Positions 62,966 through 64,000 of a stretch of 64,000 bases of DNA are shown here, one piece after another; positions within the stretch are counted from its first letter, which is position 1; each line of letters opens with the position of its first letter. The notes beneath the pieces are model-generated. The model saw only the letters and a program-made list of their open reading frames with translations. It was not told the origin of the DNA and ran no database searches. Location of the stretch: assembly GCF_900177275.1 (NCBI RefSeq), contig NZ_FXAG01000010.1, positions 1 through 64,000 on the forward strand, written 5' to 3'. The position numbers and the translations under genes were made by a program. The DNA is from Pseudogulbenkiania subflava DSM 22618 (GTDB lineage Bacteria > Pseudomonadota > Gammaproteobacteria > Burkholderiales > Chromobacteriaceae).

Positions 62966-63889
62966 ATGGCCATGACTATTTCCATCCTTTCCCCGGCCGC
63001 GAGCGCCAAGGCCGTGGCCGTTCAGAGCGGCACCTCGGCCGCCGGCGTTGTTGCGGAAGGTTCCCCGTTCGCCGGTCTGTTCGGCCAGCAGCTGAGCCAG
63101 CTCGCCGCGCTGTCGCCGGCTTCCTCTGGTACCGAGACAGACGGGGAAGGGGCTGGCAACGTCAAGAAATCGGCCAAGAAAGCCCCTTTGTCGGATGAGC
63201 AAGTGCTCGCTGGACCGATCATGGCCTTGCCAACGGTGCCGTGGACCATTGCCCCGGAGCTGAAGCCAGGCCTGCAGCTAGGGAAGGGTGACGCGTCGCA
63301 GGCGGCTGAGGCGCAGCAGGAGTTGCTGACCGCGCTGAAGGGTGACCGGCATGCGCTGCCGGGGGTGCAAAATTTGCCGGTGGATGGCGCGGTGCAAGGA
63401 CAATTCTTGCCGGTTCACGCTTCGGCCACTGGCGCGGCGCATGCGGCGGCCGAAGCCGGCCAGGCTAAGGTGCTGGCTTTGCCGCTGCCGATCAGCGACA
63501 GCAACTGGGCCAAGTCCATGAGCGAGCAGATGCTCTCTCTGGTCAGTGTGAAAGCCGACAAGGCCCAGATCCAGATCAATCCTCCCGAGCTTGGACCGAT
63601 CGATGTCACGCTGAAACTCAACCACGACCAGGTTCAGGTCGCATTCAGTGCGGCCACTCCACAAGCGCGCGAAGCCGTGGAAAACAGTCTGCCCAAGCTC
63701 GCCTCGATGCTGGCGTCGAGCGGCTTGCAGCTGGCCGACGCCCAGGTTTCCAGTGGCCAATCTGGCGACCCGCGCCAGTTCCAGCGTCAGGCCAAGGCCG
63801 CGCGCCGGCAGGAAGATGCCCCTGCTGAGGGTAATGACACCTTGTCGATGATCAATAAGGCAAGGAACGTCTTGAGCATTTTTGCCTGA
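62966..63889 (+). CDS. fliK: flagellar hook-length control protein FliK
   Basis: FliK is the secreted molecular ruler that switches export specificity. The 307-residue protein has a variable, low-complexity N-terminal part. The conserved Flg_hook C-terminal domain reads SVKADKAQIQINPPELGPID, then VTLKLNHDQVQVAFSAATPQ and REAVENSLPKLASMLASSGL. The start is ATG 62966 (ribosome binding site ggaag); ATG 62972 is also possible. Confidence 0.9.
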   Translation: MAMTISILSPAASAKAVAVQSGTSAAGVVAEGSPFAGLFGQQLSQLAALSPASSGTETDGEGAGNVKKSAKKAPLSDEQVLAGPIMALPTVPWTIAPELKPGLQLGKGDASQAAEAQQELLTALKGDRHALPGVQNLPVDGAVQGQFLPVHASATGAAHAAAEAGQAKVLALPLPISDSNWAKSMSEQMLSLVSVKADKAQIQINPPELGPIDVTLKLNHDQVQVAFSAATPQAREAVENSLPKLASMLASSGLQLADAQVSSGQSGDPRQFQRQAKAARRQEDAPAEGNDTLSMINKARNVLSIFA

Positions 63890-64000
63890 ATCCGGATGGG
63901 CAACCCATCATGGGCGGATGGCATGGAGCCGTGCCGCCCATAAAATGACGAATAACACGTCGAATTTGTCATTCGCCTCTATCCAGTCTGCTGCGATTTC
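63890..64000. other. intergenic end of window with hairpins after fliK
   Basis: A small hairpin gatggg-caa-cccatc (63895-63909) and a longer imperfect one (63911-63940) follow fliK, then the dyad aatgac...gtcatt (63944-63972). No T run or gene start is visible. The next flagellar gene presumably begins beyond the window. Confidence 0.5.

Overview
The window is GC-rich bacterial chromosome, densely coded, and reads like a betaproteobacterium of the order Neisseriales, most likely Chromobacteriaceae (Chromobacterium, Pseudogulbenkiania, Vogesella and relatives). The reasons are a Neisserial-type fbpABC iron operon, a dadAX/Lrp module, FixJ/PAS regulators and polar-type flagellar genes. There is also a dispersed 11-mer, GGTTGGCCGAA, that behaves like a DNA uptake sequence. 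The family placement is inference from gene content; no rRNA is present.

Layout. 0-2 kb: the end of an IS630-type transposase, a frameshifted AT-rich secreted-protein remnant, and tssA of a type VI secretion locus. 2-6.5 kb: an ammonium transporter behind a sigma-54 promoter, then a divergent Lrp regulator and dadA-dadX for D-/L-alanine catabolism. 6.7-10 kb: gluconate module (gntR, gntK, MFS transporter) with two perfect GntR operators. 10-15.4 kb: a FixJ-type response regulator with a multi-PAS sensor kinase, a divergent periplasmic binding protein, and a GntR/FCD regulator. 15.5-16 kb: four minus-strand tRNA genes (His, His, Arg, Pro). 16-22.8 kb: housekeeping genes (folD, purU, Nudix, rlmD, L,D-transpeptidase). 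22.8-25 kb: a MocR regulator divergent from a LysE exporter, an arrangement repeated at 36.3-38.5 kb.

25.3-31 kb holds gltX, followed by a lower-GC island. The island is bounded by two diverged copies of the gltX 3' end plus terminator and carries three exported enzymes: a metzincin-like protein, a glycoside-hydrolase-like lipoprotein and an SGNH hydrolase. 31-36 kb has bacterioferritin, a Yip1-like protein, an exported truncated haemoglobin, BenE and a cupin, plus a decayed acetyltransferase fragment. 38.5-42 kb has small enzymes, a gene cleanly interrupted by a 204-bp MITE-like element, an EamA exporter and a GlxA-like regulator.

42-44 kb is a flgP-flgT pair behind a near-consensus sigma-28 promoter. 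44-48.2 kb is the Fur-regulated fbpABC ferric iron ABC transporter, with one MITE between fbpA and fbpB and another after fbpC. 48.5-54.9 kb has a LysE exporter, an oxidoreductase/LysR pair, pbpG, uvrB and a low-molecular-weight phosphatase. 55-64 kb is a flagellar block: stand-alone CheB, an FlrC-type sigma-54 activator, then fliE, F, G, H, I, J, K.

The two most interesting signals cut across genes. One is the GGTTGGCCGAA repeat (12 exact copies, in all coding phases and as an inverted pair inside a terminator). The other is a family of MITE-like elements sharing a core but carrying different terminal inverted repeats; removing one of them exactly restores an open reading frame.
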